Positions 25,401-32,339 of a DNA stretch of 34,113 nt are shown here, piece after piece. Within the stretch, counting starts at the first letter, position 1, and every line of letters begins with the position of its first letter. The DNA comes from an uncultured Spirochaetaceae bacterium (GTDB taxonomy: Bacteria; Spirochaetota; Spirochaetia; Treponematales; Treponemataceae): contig CACXCG010000030.1 in the NCBI GenBank assembly GCA_902766125.1, positions 1 to 34,113 on the forward strand. The letters run 5' to 3'. The position numbers were made by a program, and so were the translations under genes. The notes under the pieces were generated by a model. It was given only the letters and a program-made list of their open reading frames with translations. It did no database searches and was not told where the DNA came from.

Positions 25401-27100
25401 AAAAGACCGCCGGCGCCATCGCTTCCATAATTGTCATGAATTGTACCGGAGCTGAAAACAAATCTACATCCGCAGAGGAAAAGTCCTCCACCGTAAGAAG
25501 ACCAGCTGTATTCACCGTGTCCAATCTGTCGGGGATCACAGCCGTTATATGCAACTTCACCGCCACAGAGTGTTAAGACATTATTTGTATCATACGTGCT
25601 GCCATTAAAATGGATACCGCCGCCCTGATACGCAAAATTGTACACAACCTTAGCACCGCTTTCTATAGTTAAGGTTCCGCTGGTAAACGCAATGCCGCCG
25701 CCTCTTGCAGAAGAATTTGAACGATTTGAGTTTGTTGCATGAGTGCTTTTTGTTTTGTCACCGACGCAGCTTCCGCTTTTTAAGGTTAAAATTCCCTGAC
25801 TGTAAATTCCGCCGCCATCTTCGCTTGATGAATTTCCGGAAACCACAGCACCGCTTTCCAGGGTAACCGTAGCTCCGCTTGCAACGTTAATTCCTCCGCC
25901 TTTAGTGGTATTTCCGCCGCCGGTAATCAGAAGATTCTTTACCGTTACCGATACCGATGTTGCAATTGCAAGCGTTGTTCCCGAATTGTTTCCGTTTAAG
26001 CTATCTTTAGGAACGCCATGTTCATCAAGACCATTGTAACCCTGAAGGGTAATTGAAGAAGCCTTGCTGTTAAGACTTGAAAGAATATTCTGAGGTCCCG
26101 TTACAGTTCCGCATACAAAAATGGTGTACTCTTCATCAGCTTTATTATTCTGAACAATATAGCTGCAGGCTTTTGAGATTGAAGCAAACGGAGAGTATGC
26201 ACTTCCCGTTCCGGTTGTATCACTTGCATTCCCTACGCTTGTGTTTCCGACATAAAAAATTGTCCGCTGCTGATTCTGTATGTGTGTACTGTTAAGCACA
26301 AAAGTTCCGGAAGAAGTAATGGGACCGTTTGTATTTCCTGCTTTCCAGGTTTTTGTGGTCATGTTATCAATGACATTTACAGACTGCGTTGTGGTGTACA
26401 AAAGAATTTCTTTAGTGCCGACTATGCGGTAAAAACAAAAGGTTACTTCGTATACGCCGCTGGGAATTGATTCGACCGTAAGCGTTACTGTTGTATCGAG
26501 TACGGGAATGTTTGTTTCAGGAACAGCCTCTTCCCAGTCATCATTGTCACAAACTGCGGTTATTTTACCGACTGCATAATCACCAGTGACAGGAACGGTC
26601 ATGTCAAGAATAATCTTACCGTCTCCTTCCTGAACAGGCTTTAAAACAAAAGCATGAGTTATAACGACATCATCTTCAGAAATTGTTTTTGGGAAATAGT
26701 CGCTCATGCAGATTCCGTCACCTAACATGCTCTTTATGCCGACGGTAATTTCCCAGTTTCCCACCGAAAGCGAAAGATCAAAGCAAAGGAGACCGTCAGA
26801 AACAGAAAACTCATCAGCGTTATTTTTTCCGAGCGTAAAGGTTTCGCCGGTATCTGAGGAAGCTTCAACAAAATAGTAATAGTCTGTGGTATTTACAGAA
26901 GGAAGTGCAGAGCGTGTCAGGTTTTGTGCGGGAGAAGAAAATTCAGCAGGTACTGCTCCTGAAAGAGAAATCGTACCCCTAAAGGTAACGGTTCTTTTTT
27001 CGGGAAAAGAAGGATTTGAACCAAGGGGATTACCGCATGCAGTTAGCAAAAGCGCACAAAAACACAATGCTACCGCTTTCCATGCAAACACTTTTTTCAT
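22448..27100 (-). CDS. Giant beta-helix surface lipoprotein with DUF1566-like C-terminus
   Basis: 1,550 residues from ATG 27100 (AGGAGA upstream). A lipoprotein signal ends in LLTAC (Cys22). Residues about 35-275 hold two beta-rich domains. Two related parallel beta-helix modules follow, at about 280-720 and 720-1320, built of many 'GGGIYN.G..T...G.I..N.A' repeats like those of Chlamydia Pmp and related surface proteins. Each opens with an 'IFYV/IYVKANG...G.G....PF.(S/T)I..AC' unit and closes with an 'EAD...FTLT' cap, so the protein arose by internal duplication. Residues 1322-1550 (TDDQKNAAIAVIFYIG, WYFPSIAELFYIW, YYWSSSQ, YYICAIRAF) resemble the DUF1566/Lcl C-terminal domain. A surface adhesin or binding role is inferred; the true ligand is unknown. 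Confidence 0.85.
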   Translation of the reverse strand: MKKVFAWKAVALCFCALLLTACGNPLGSNPSFPEKRTVTFRGTISLSGAVPAEFSSPAQNLTRSALPSVNTTDYYYFVEASSDTGETFTLGKNNADEFSVSDGLLCFDLSLSVGNWEITVGIKSMLGDGICMSDYFPKTISEDDVVITHAFVLKPVQEGDGKIILDMTVPVTGDYAVGKITAVCDNDDWEEAVPETNIPVLDTTVTLTVESIPSGVYEVTFCFYRIVGTKEILLYTTTQSVNVIDNMTTKTWKAGNTNGPITSSGTFVLNSTHIQNQQRTIFYVGNTSVGNASDTTGTGSAYSPFASISKACSYIVQNNKADEEYTIFVCGTVTGPQNILSSLNSKASSITLQGYNGLDEHGVPKDSLNGNNSGTTLAIATSVSVTVKNLLITGGGNTTKGGGINVASGATVTLESGAVVSGNSSSEDGGGIYSQGILTLKSGSCVGDKTKSTHATNSNRSNSSARGGGIAFTSGTLTIESGAKVVYNFAYQGGGIHFNGSTYDTNNVLTLCGGEVAYNGCDPRQIGHGEYSWSSYGGGLFLCGCRFVFSSGTIHDNYGSDGAGGLFLQLCDSAVMSGGSIYNNSMHANGYQDATEILLFGACTLSMTNGSVYNSSTVERGVRLRETTSILEMSGPAAISSSAPVILASGTKIKVTDRLTGTAPVATITSEDPSRGFVIVEADGTKVSDLTSYKTYFTLTNSDWNVKLSADKKKFVLDAPIYVKANGTATATGTSTDPFDTIKNACFLLTSNSGEYTIYIDGTLSAVQEIPETITAASLTVQGTSAAAKIDAGEAGPALTINAKNIPITILNLTVTKGKTSYHGGGIHIQYSQTKVTLGDGTSANGVFISTNKGNQGGGIYNAGELTITEGVMISGNTATLTGDIADGGGIYNTGTVTMNGGQICSNTAGSSSNTGKGIGGGVVNTGIFYFRGGKIYGNTAFNNGGGVYNDGGTFCMCSSAVVGDATKRETAKSTTGNYSNFAYNNGGGIYSTGTSKVYVGYYTELSMTGCAGGVCYNFANYDGGGICGTADSEISLYQASVLYNKCANGNGGGINSQKTLYILECTIEGNAAAYGGGIYNTGSCTTYRNTSYTDESYISIKNNTATSGKGGGIYNTAGVTFNAGLISGNTATGSGASGAGVFTGGSDSVFSMAHGEITGNALVNNNTSQATYSSGGGGVAVGTFSVGAGSPAAGTFQMTGGKIHGNTVEKTENANAEQDVAGSGVYVMNNDSALFKIGADAYIYDNDVFLCDGRKIKIVSNLSKHTSSDQLTVTPERYADTVTVLEADSGVTLGDQVGKFTLTPSTDGKLWYIASSGNLKKYYGTKLAPDAVGDIVFNDGSAIPYSSDLTLTDDQKNAAIAVIFYIGTECSNNGESRMLGVGLLHSTSKLAWCLESATAYRRKVNTVCKIDGSDGAYTFSEDKDGSDNFEQLSTSNYVTDSGTQAKYPAWYFAKNYASQSGSNINGTDYENEWYFPSIAELFYIWKVKSTVDNASTLCNGSTFGDKYYWSSSQSNSTNSFMAYYFSFGNGVRFEQGKQVEYYICAIRAF

Positions 27101-27127
27101 AACACTTCTCCTGTTTTCTGTACCATA

Positions 27128-27157
27128 AGTATAGCATTTTTTAAGGAGAGAAGACAA
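27128..27157 (-). promoter_or_regulatory. Promoter of the beta-helix lipoprotein gene
   Basis: On the - strand, TTGTCT (27157-27152), an 18-base spacer and TATACT (27133-27128), about 28 bases before ATG 27100. Confidence 0.5.
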
Positions 27158-27172
27158 GGACCAGGAATTAAC

Positions 27173-27192
27173 ACGCCATCCATGGCTAAAAA
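27173..27192 (+). repeat. 20-bp direct repeat, left copy
   Basis: ACGCCATCCATGGC followed by TAAAAA; identical to 28877-28896. The two copies bracket the acyltransferase/XRE-AbrB pair. The core GCCATCCATGGC is a short imperfect palindrome. Confidence 0.85.
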
Positions 27193-27282
27193 AAATTGCA
27201 ACCAAAGTTAACATATTTTCTTAAAAAAGCATATTTTAATTGATAGACAAGTTCGACCAGATGCCTTACACTTATGTTAAGA

Positions 27283-27310
27283 TTGATTGCAAATGTGGGA
27301 TTTGTATAAC
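27283..27310 (+). promoter_or_regulatory. Promoter of the acyltransferase operon
   Basis: TTGATT (27283-27288), a 16-base spacer and TATAAC (27305-27310), followed by a GGAGGAG ribosome-binding site before ATG 27339. Confidence 0.5.
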
Positions 27311-27338
27311 AATCGCAGGAGAAGTTTTGGAGGAGAAA

Positions 27339-28430
27339 ATGAGAAAACACTGGCTTGATAACATCAGATGGGTTACCGTTCTGATTGTCGTTATTTATCA
27401 TCTTTTTTATATGTACAATGCAGAAGGAATCGCTGGCGTTGTTGGAAAAATTACTTCCATGGAGGTTCAGTGGTTCGACCTTTTTATGTACATAGTGTAT
27501 CCCTGGATGATGGTGCTGCTTTTTATTGTGTCGGGAATCAGTTCGCGCCTGTATCTTGAAAATCATACGGATAAGGAATTTGTAAAAAGCCGCACTACAA
27601 AGCTTCTGGTTCCTTCTACAATCGGCCTTCTGGTTTTTCAGTTTATTCAGGGTTATGTAAACATGAAGCTGGGCGGATATGGCGGAGAGTTCGACAGTGC
27701 ACCGCTTTTCTTCCGTTACCTGATTATGGCTCTTTCCGGAATAGGGGTCCTCTGGTACATTCAGGTTTTGTATCTGATTTCGCTTTTGCTTGTGGTGGTA
27801 AGAAAAATTGAAAAAGACCGGCTCTGGAAGCTGTGCGGAAAAACTAATGTAATTGTCCTGATTCTTTTAGGCGCTCTTGTATGGGGTTCCGCTCAGATTC
27901 TGAACACGCCTCTTATTGTTGTATACCGCTTTGGACTTTACACCTGCGTCTTCTTCCTTGGGTATTTTATTTTCTCGCACGATGAAGTAATTGAAAGGGT
28001 GAAAAAATGGTTCCCGCTCTTTGCACCGGTTGCCTTAGGTTTGTGCGTTGCATTCTGCCTTGTGTATTTTGGAAAGAACTACGCAGATGTTCCTATAAAC
28101 AGAAGTCCGCTCTTTACATTGTTTGCCTGGTTTATGAGTCTTGCTATAATCGGAGGCTTTGCCCGCTTCTTCAATTTTGAAAACAAAGTTACCGGTTGGT
28201 TCAACAAACGAAGCTGGGGTCTTTATATTTTCCATTACCTTGGACTTTCCCTTGTGGCTCTTCTAATTGGAAAATCAAAAAGCATTCCTGCGTGGGCAAT
28301 TTACCTTCTGAGCATTACGGCAAGTTTTACGCTGGGCTACCTTTTGAACGAGATTATAAGCCGCATACCATTCTTCAGATGGGCGGTGCTTGGAATCAGT
28401 AAGAAAAAGGATGAACATGTTCAAGGATAA
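27339..28430 (+). CDS. Acyltransferase 3 family membrane protein
   Basis: 363 residues. ATG 27339 is chosen because GGAGGAG lies six bases upstream; the frame is open to 27240 but without a signal. About ten hydrophobic segments span the protein. The opening WLDNIRWVTVLIVVIYHLFYMYN is the acyltransferase_3 N-terminus, with the family's conserved His (His21) in the first helix. LFIVSGISSRLYL and the closing helix pairs also fit. Members O-acetylate cell-surface sugars or act in antibiotic tailoring at the inner membrane; the acceptor is unknown. The last 14 bases overlap the start of the XRE-AbrB regulator gene, so the two are translationally coupled, and the pair is flanked by 20-bp direct repeats. 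Confidence 0.85.
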   Translation: MRKHWLDNIRWVTVLIVVIYHLFYMYNAEGIAGVVGKITSMEVQWFDLFMYIVYPWMMVLLFIVSGISSRLYLENHTDKEFVKSRTTKLLVPSTIGLLVFQFIQGYVNMKLGGYGGEFDSAPLFFRYLIMALSGIGVLWYIQVLYLISLLLVVVRKIEKDRLWKLCGKTNVIVLILLGALVWGSAQILNTPLIVVYRFGLYTCVFFLGYFIFSHDEVIERVKKWFPLFAPVALGLCVAFCLVYFGKNYADVPINRSPLFTLFAWFMSLAIIGGFARFFNFENKVTGWFNKRSWGLYIFHYLGLSLVALLIGKSKSIPAWAIYLLSITASFTLGYLLNEIISRIPFFRWAVLGISKKKDEHVQG

Positions 28431-28842
28431 TTTGATTCATCTTCGGAAAATACAGAACCTTACTCAGGAAGAAGTTGCCGAAAAGGCTGGTGTTTCCCGG
28501 CAGGCGGTGGCAAAGTGGGAATGCGGAGAAACCGTTCCCGATATAGAAAAGTGCCGTCTGCTTGCAGAACTCTTTGATGTGAGTCTTGATTCTCTTGTGA
28601 ATTACGAACCTTCCGGCACTGAGGATTTAGGTCTTCCGCCAAAAGGAAAGCACATGTTCGGAGTGGTAACCGTGGGCGACAAGGGACAGATTGTCATTCC
28701 TGCAAAAGCCCGAAAGATTTTTGACATAAAAACCGGCGACAGACTCTTTGTTTTGGGAGACGAAGGAGAAGGCCTTGCCATCATCAAGGAAGAAAAATTT
28801 CTTTTCATGGCAGAGATGATAAGAAAGGCGTCTGAAAAATAA
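28417..28842 (+). CDS. XRE-AbrB fusion transcriptional regulator
   Basis: 141 residues from ATG 28417 (AAGGA five to six bases upstream); a TTG at 28390 and ATG at 28411 are less well placed. Residues 1-60 are an XRE HTH (LRKIQNLTQEEVAEKAGVSRQAVAKWECGET). Residues about 78-125 are a SpoVT/AbrB swapped-hairpin domain (FGVVTVGDKGQIVIPAKARK, then DIKTGDRLFVLGDEGEGLAIIK). Both are DNA-binding folds; AbrB domains dimerise through the swapped hairpin. The fusion resembles small regulators encoded beside membrane or transporter genes in gut bacteria. Overlap with the acyltransferase gene suggests it controls that operon. Confidence 0.85.
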   Translation: MFKDNLIHLRKIQNLTQEEVAEKAGVSRQAVAKWECGETVPDIEKCRLLAELFDVSLDSLVNYEPSGTEDLGLPPKGKHMFGVVTVGDKGQIVIPAKARKIFDIKTGDRLFVLGDEGEGLAIIKEEKFLFMAEMIRKASEK

Positions 28843-28876
28843 GCAAAATCTAACGGTTACTATGCTAAGAAAATAA

Positions 28877-28896
28877 ACGCCATCCATGGCTAAAAA
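28877..28896 (+). repeat. 20-bp direct repeat, right copy
   Basis: Identical to 27173-27192 and located between the XRE-AbrB stop and the dnaK terminator. The distance between copies is 1,704 bases. Confidence 0.85.
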
Positions 28897-28897
28897 C

Positions 28898-28922
28898 AAA
28901 AAAACGCGACACGAGGTCGCGT
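28898..28922 (-). terminator. Intrinsic terminator of the grpE-dnaK operon
   Basis: ACGCGAC (28904-28910) pairs with GTCGCGT (28916-28922) around a five-base loop. On the - strand the stem is followed by seven T (A7 at 28898-28904 on +). It lies about 75 bases past the dnaK stop, after two other hairpins. Confidence 0.8.
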
Positions 28923-28945
28923 CATTCTCTTAACAGAGGGTTTCG

Positions 28946-29008
28946 CGAGAATTTTGCTTTCGCAAAATTCTCGACACGATAAATAGTGCATGGATGCACT
29001 ATTTATCG
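28946..29008 (-). repeat. Two perfect hairpins at the dnaK 3' end
   Basis: Hairpin A: 28977-28990 pairs with 28995-29008, a perfect 14-bp stem with a four-base loop, and includes the dnaK stop codon (28999-29001) and its last codons. Hairpin B: 28946-28957 pairs with 28962-28973, a perfect 12-bp stem with a GAAA tetraloop on the - strand. Neither is followed by a T-run, so they are not ordinary terminators; they may stabilise the mRNA 3' end or belong to a small RNA. Confidence 0.85.
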
Positions 29009-30936
29009 TCATGGACCTCATACTGCACGTCGTCGGCTGAACCTTTGTCAAAACCGCTGTTGCCTGCGTCAGAGCCTGCATTAGCTCCGTCGCCGGGGTT
29101 AGGACCTGCAGCACCCTGTGCAGCCTGCTGTTTATACATCTGTTCAGCAATCTTGTAAGAAGCCTGCTTCAACGCTTCAGTCTTTGCCTTAATGTCTTCT
29201 ACGTTGTCGCCTTTGAGTGCTTCCTTAAGTTCGTTGCTTGCCTTTTCGATTGACTCTTTGTCGGCCGGAGTAACTTTGTCGCCCAGGTCTTTGAGTGTCT
29301 TTTCGGTCTGGTATACAAGACTGTCAGCTTCGTTGCGTGCATCTACAGATTCGCGCTTTTTCTTGTCTGCTTCTGCGTTAGCTTCTGCATCCTTAACCAT
29401 GCGGTTAATTTCTTCGTCAGAAAGTCCGCTTGAAGACTGAATCTGAATGTGCTGTTCTTTTCCAGTTCCCATATCCTTTGCAGAAACGTGAACAATACCG
29501 TTAGCATCAATATCGAAGGTAACTTCAATCTGCGGAACACCACGAGGTGCGGGAGGAATACCAACCAAATCAAAGCGTCCCAGTGTGCGGTTCTGATCTG
29601 CCATTTCGCGTTCACCCTGAAGAACGTGAATGCTTACTGCAGTCTGCCCGTCAGCAGCGGTAGAGAAGATCTGGCTCTTCTTTGTAGGAATAGTTGTATT
29701 GCGGTTGATGAGCTTTGTCATAACGCCGCCCATTGTTTCAATTCCCAAAGAAAGCGGAGTAACATCCAGAAGCAGAACGTCTTTAACGTCTCCACCCAGA
29801 ACACCGCCCTGAATTGCAGCACCAATTGCAACTGCTTCATCGGGGTTAACGGCACGGCTACCCTCTTTTCCGAAGATAGACTTTACCACTTCCTGAACTT
29901 TCGGCATGCGGCTTGAACCACCTACCAGAAGAACTTCATCAATTTTGTCTGCAGTAATTTCTGCATCTTTCATTGCCTTAAGACAAGGCTCGCGGGTGCG
30001 TTCAAACAGGCTGTCGGTCATCTGTTCAAACTGTGCACGGGTAAGGCTCTTCTGCAAGTGCTTAGGTCCGGTTGCATCAGCAGTAATGAACGGCAGGTTG
30101 ATTTCTGCAGTTGTCTGGTTTGACAGAGAAATCTTTGCATTTTCTGCTGCTTCACGCAGACGCTGCATTGCCATAGGATCTCCGGAAAGATCAATGCCTG
30201 TGTCAGCCTTAAACTGATCGATAAGCCAGTTAACAATTACACGGTCCCAGTCATCGCCACCTAAGTGAGTATCACCGTTGGTAGACTTAACTTCAAAGAC
30301 ACCGTCGCCCAGTTCAAGAATAGAAATATCGAAAGTACCGCCACCAAGGTCATAGACAGCGATTGTCTTTTCGTTTTTCTGATCGCTCTTGAAACCAAAT
30401 GCTAAAGATGCAGCAGTCGGTTCGTTGATAATGCGCTTTACGTCAAGCCCCGCAATTTTACCTGCGTCTTTTGTTGCCTGGCGCTGTGCATCGTTAAAGT
30501 ATGCAGGAACAGTAATAACTGCTTCGGTAACAGTTTCGCCCAGATAATCCTCTGCAGTCTTCTTCATTTTCTGAAGGATGAAAGCAGAAATTTCCTGAGG
30601 ACTGAATTCTTTATTTGCTCCGTTTTCCTGAACCTGAACGCGGACATCATCGCCGTGATCAAGAATTGTATACGGAAGTTTTGTTGCTTCGCCTTTCAGT
30701 TCACCAAAGCGATGACCAATCAGACGCTTAACTGAATAAACAGTGTTCTTGGGGTTAGTAACCATCTGGTTCTTTGCAGGAAGGCCAACAATGCGGTCAC
30801 CTTTTGCCGTAAAGCCTACGATAGACGGAGTTGTGCGTCCGCCTTCTGCATTCTGAATAACAACCGGTTCACCGTTTTCCATAACGGCAACACAAGAGTT
30901 TGTTGTACCCAGGTCAATTCCAATAATCTTTCCCAT
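28999..30936 (-). CDS. dnaK: Chaperone DnaK (Hsp70)
   Basis: 645 residues, full length. An ATP-driven chaperone that binds exposed hydrophobic peptides with DnaJ and GrpE. The N-terminal ATPase domain begins [19 protein letters not shown]; later phosphate-binding segments are [14 protein letters not shown] and [14 protein letters not shown]. The interdomain linker [13 protein letters not shown] leads to the substrate-binding domain, and a helical lid ends in a Gly/Ala/Asn-rich tail ([14 protein letters not shown]) and [12 protein letters not shown] 30936 follows grpE's stop by 27 bases and has AGGA upstream. The stop codon is embedded in a perfect 14-bp hairpin. Confidence 0.98.
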   Translation of the reverse strand: MGKIIGIDLGTTNSCVAVMENGEPVVIQNAEGGRTTPSIVGFTAKGDRIVGLPAKNQMVTNPKNTVYSVKRLIGHRFGELKGEATKLPYTILDHGDDVRVQVQENGANKEFSPQEISAFILQKMKKTAEDYLGETVTEAVITVPAYFNDAQRQATKDAGKIAGLDVKRIINEPTAASLAFGFKSDQKNEKTIAVYDLGGGTFDISILELGDGVFEVKSTNGDTHLGGDDWDRVIVNWLIDQFKADTGIDLSGDPMAMQRLREAAENAKISLSNQTTAEINLPFITADATGPKHLQKSLTRAQFEQMTDSLFERTREPCLKAMKDAEITADKIDEVLLVGGSSRMPKVQEVVKSIFGKEGSRAVNPDEAVAIGAAIQGGVLGGDVKDVLLLDVTPLSLGIETMGGVMTKLINRNTTIPTKKSQIFSTAADGQTAVSIHVLQGEREMADQNRTLGRFDLVGIPPAPRGVPQIEVTFDIDANGIVHVSAKDMGTGKEQHIQIQSSSGLSDEEINRMVKDAEANAEADKKKRESVDARNEADSLVYQTEKTLKDLGDKVTPADKESIEKASNELKEALKGDNVEDIKAKTEALKQASYKIAEQMYKQQAAQGAAGPNPGDGANAGSDAGNSGFDKGSADDVQYEVHDDK

Positions 30937-30963
30937 ATCCTTACTCCTAAAATAAAAAACTGA

Positions 30964-31593
30964 TTAATTATCTTTTGGCATTGCAACCATCACTTTTGCG
31001 TGACGGATTACTCTGTCTTTAAGCTTATAGCCTTTCAAATATACTGCCTTGAGAACCGGTTCGGCAACATCTTCGTCTGTTTTTCCAATAGCTTCATGGA
31101 TGTCCGGATCAAACGCATCACCTTCTGCACCGTAGGCAACCAGATTGTATTTGTTTTCCAGCATGCTTACCAGCGATTTGTTTATCATGGTAACGCCGTC
31201 GGCAATTGTCTTTGCATCAGTTGCATTTGCAGCAGCTTCTACCGTGCGGTCAAAGTTGTCTAAGCTGTCCAGAAGATCTTTTAAGAGACTTGCATTACCG
31301 TAGTCAAAGGCATCCTGTTTTTCCTGTGCAGCACGCTTACGCAGATTCTGAAAGTCTGCAACAGAGCGCATCCATTTGTCCTTATACTCATCGCGTTCTT
31401 TTTCAAGGTCTGCAATTTTCTGGCTAAGACTTTCTACGGTGGGTTCAGCAGGCTGTTCTGCTTCGGCGGCAGATTCATCTTGTGTTTCTGCGGAATTCTG
31501 TGTGTCGGCGGATTCAGACTGTACATCTGTATCAGAGTCTTGAGATTCCTGCTGATCTTGAGTCGTCTGTTCTTCCTGTACTTCTTCGCTCAT
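30964..31593 (-). CDS. grpE: Nucleotide exchange factor GrpE
   Basis: 209 residues. Releases ADP from DnaK. An acidic, low-complexity N-terminus (about 1-60, rich in Glu, Gln, Ser and Asp) precedes a long coiled-coil (SLSQKIADLEKERDEYKDKW). The conserved RSVADFQNLRKRAAQEK follows, then the C-terminal beta domain with VYLKGYKLKDRVIRHAKVMVA. AGGAC lies seven bases before the ATG. First gene of the grpE-dnaK operon; hrcA, often upstream of grpE in bacteria, is replaced here by an LRR gene. Confidence 0.96.
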   Translation of the reverse strand: MSEEVQEEQTTQDQQESQDSDTDVQSESADTQNSAETQDESAAEAEQPAEPTVESLSQKIADLEKERDEYKDKWMRSVADFQNLRKRAAQEKQDAFDYGNASLLKDLLDSLDNFDRTVEAAANATDAKTIADGVTMINKSLVSMLENKYNLVAYGAEGDAFDPDIHEAIGKTDEDVAEPVLKAVYLKGYKLKDRVIRHAKVMVAMPKDN

Positions 31594-31628
31594 TGTTCTA
31601 GTCCTGTCTTTACTATATTACTATAGAA

Positions 31629-31658
31629 AAGATACTAAAACAAAAGGCAAATCGTCAA
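31629..31658 (-). promoter_or_regulatory. Promoter of grpE-dnaK
   Basis: On the - strand, TTGACG (31658-31653), an 18-base spacer and TATCTT (31634-31629), about 36 bases before ATG 31593. No CIRCE inverted repeat (TTAGCACTC/GAGTGCTAA) was found around it. Confidence 0.5.
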
Positions 31659-31671
31659 CAAAAATCGAAAT

Positions 31672-32268
31672 TTATTTAAAGATCTCTACGTTAACATAGG
31701 GACTGTCATTTTCTGTAAAATACGAAGGATTTACGATAGGACGAGACAGATCTTCTGCAGGAGAAGCAACTCCATGTTCGTTCATAAACTTCCAGCCCAC
31801 AGGATCTGCAAAAGACAGACGGGTAAGTGCCGTACAACCCTTAAAAGCCCCTGCACCAACAGTCTTAACCGTGCCGGGAAGTTCTACAGAAACTAAAGAC
31901 GGACAGAATGCAAACGCTTCGGGATTTATGGCAGCCAGATTATGAGGAAACCGTATGCCGTATAAATTGGGATTAGCCCTGAACGGACTGTCAGAAACCC
32001 GGGATAACTCTTTAACCTGCGAAAGGTCAACTGCTACCTGCGGATGAGATGCTGCAATTAAATGGCTTAAGTGATGAATTGTATCGTTTCCGACCACACC
32101 AGTAGCCGAAACCAGAACATTGCTTCCCTTTGGCATCAGGTCAAGCACAACGTCTAAACCCGTCATTTCCATAGACAAGCATCCGTTTCTTACCAGAACG
32201 GTGTCCAGTCCGTTTCCGTCAATGGAATCTGCAGAAACAACAACTTCAATGTGTGAAAAACCTCTCAT
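31672..32268 (-). CDS. Leucine-rich-repeat protein, BspA type
   Basis: 198 residues from ATG 32268 (AGGAGA six bases upstream; a GTG at 32274 is too close to that site). No signal peptide is evident. The first ~100 residues are strand-rich without a known motif (IEVVVSADSIDGNGLDTVLV, VLDLMPKGSNVLVSATGVVG). Residues about 110-180 carry LRR_5 repeats: IRFPHNLAAINPEAFAFCPSL, VSVELPGTVKTVGAGAFKGCTAL, TRLSFADP. In treponemes and Bacteroidetes such repeats usually occur in surface or secreted proteins, but this copy appears cytoplasmic or has lost its export signal. It has its own promoter. Role unknown. Confidence 0.75.
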   Translation of the reverse strand: MRGFSHIEVVVSADSIDGNGLDTVLVRNGCLSMEMTGLDVVLDLMPKGSNVLVSATGVVGNDTIHHLSHLIAASHPQVAVDLSQVKELSRVSDSPFRANPNLYGIRFPHNLAAINPEAFAFCPSLVSVELPGTVKTVGAGAFKGCTALTRLSFADPVGWKFMNEHGVASPAEDLSRPIVNPSYFTENDSPYVNVEIFK

Positions 32269-32303
32269 AAGCACTCTCCTGAACTTTTGATAGAATTACA
32301 TAA

Positions 32304-32332
32304 ATTGTACCATGAGTCCAGGAATAGCGCAA
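32304..32332 (-). promoter_or_regulatory. Promoter of the LRR gene
   Basis: On the - strand, TTGCGC (32332-32327), a 17-base spacer and TACAAT (32309-32304), about 36 bases before ATG 32268, in the 71-base gap after citrate synthase. Confidence 0.45.
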
Positions 32333-32339
32333 GGAAAAT

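Noticed and set aside
19929..31672. CIRCE or other heat-shock operators at dnaJ, dnaK or grpE
   Set aside because: No TTAGCACTC-N9-GAGTGCTAA or close variant was found near the three starts.
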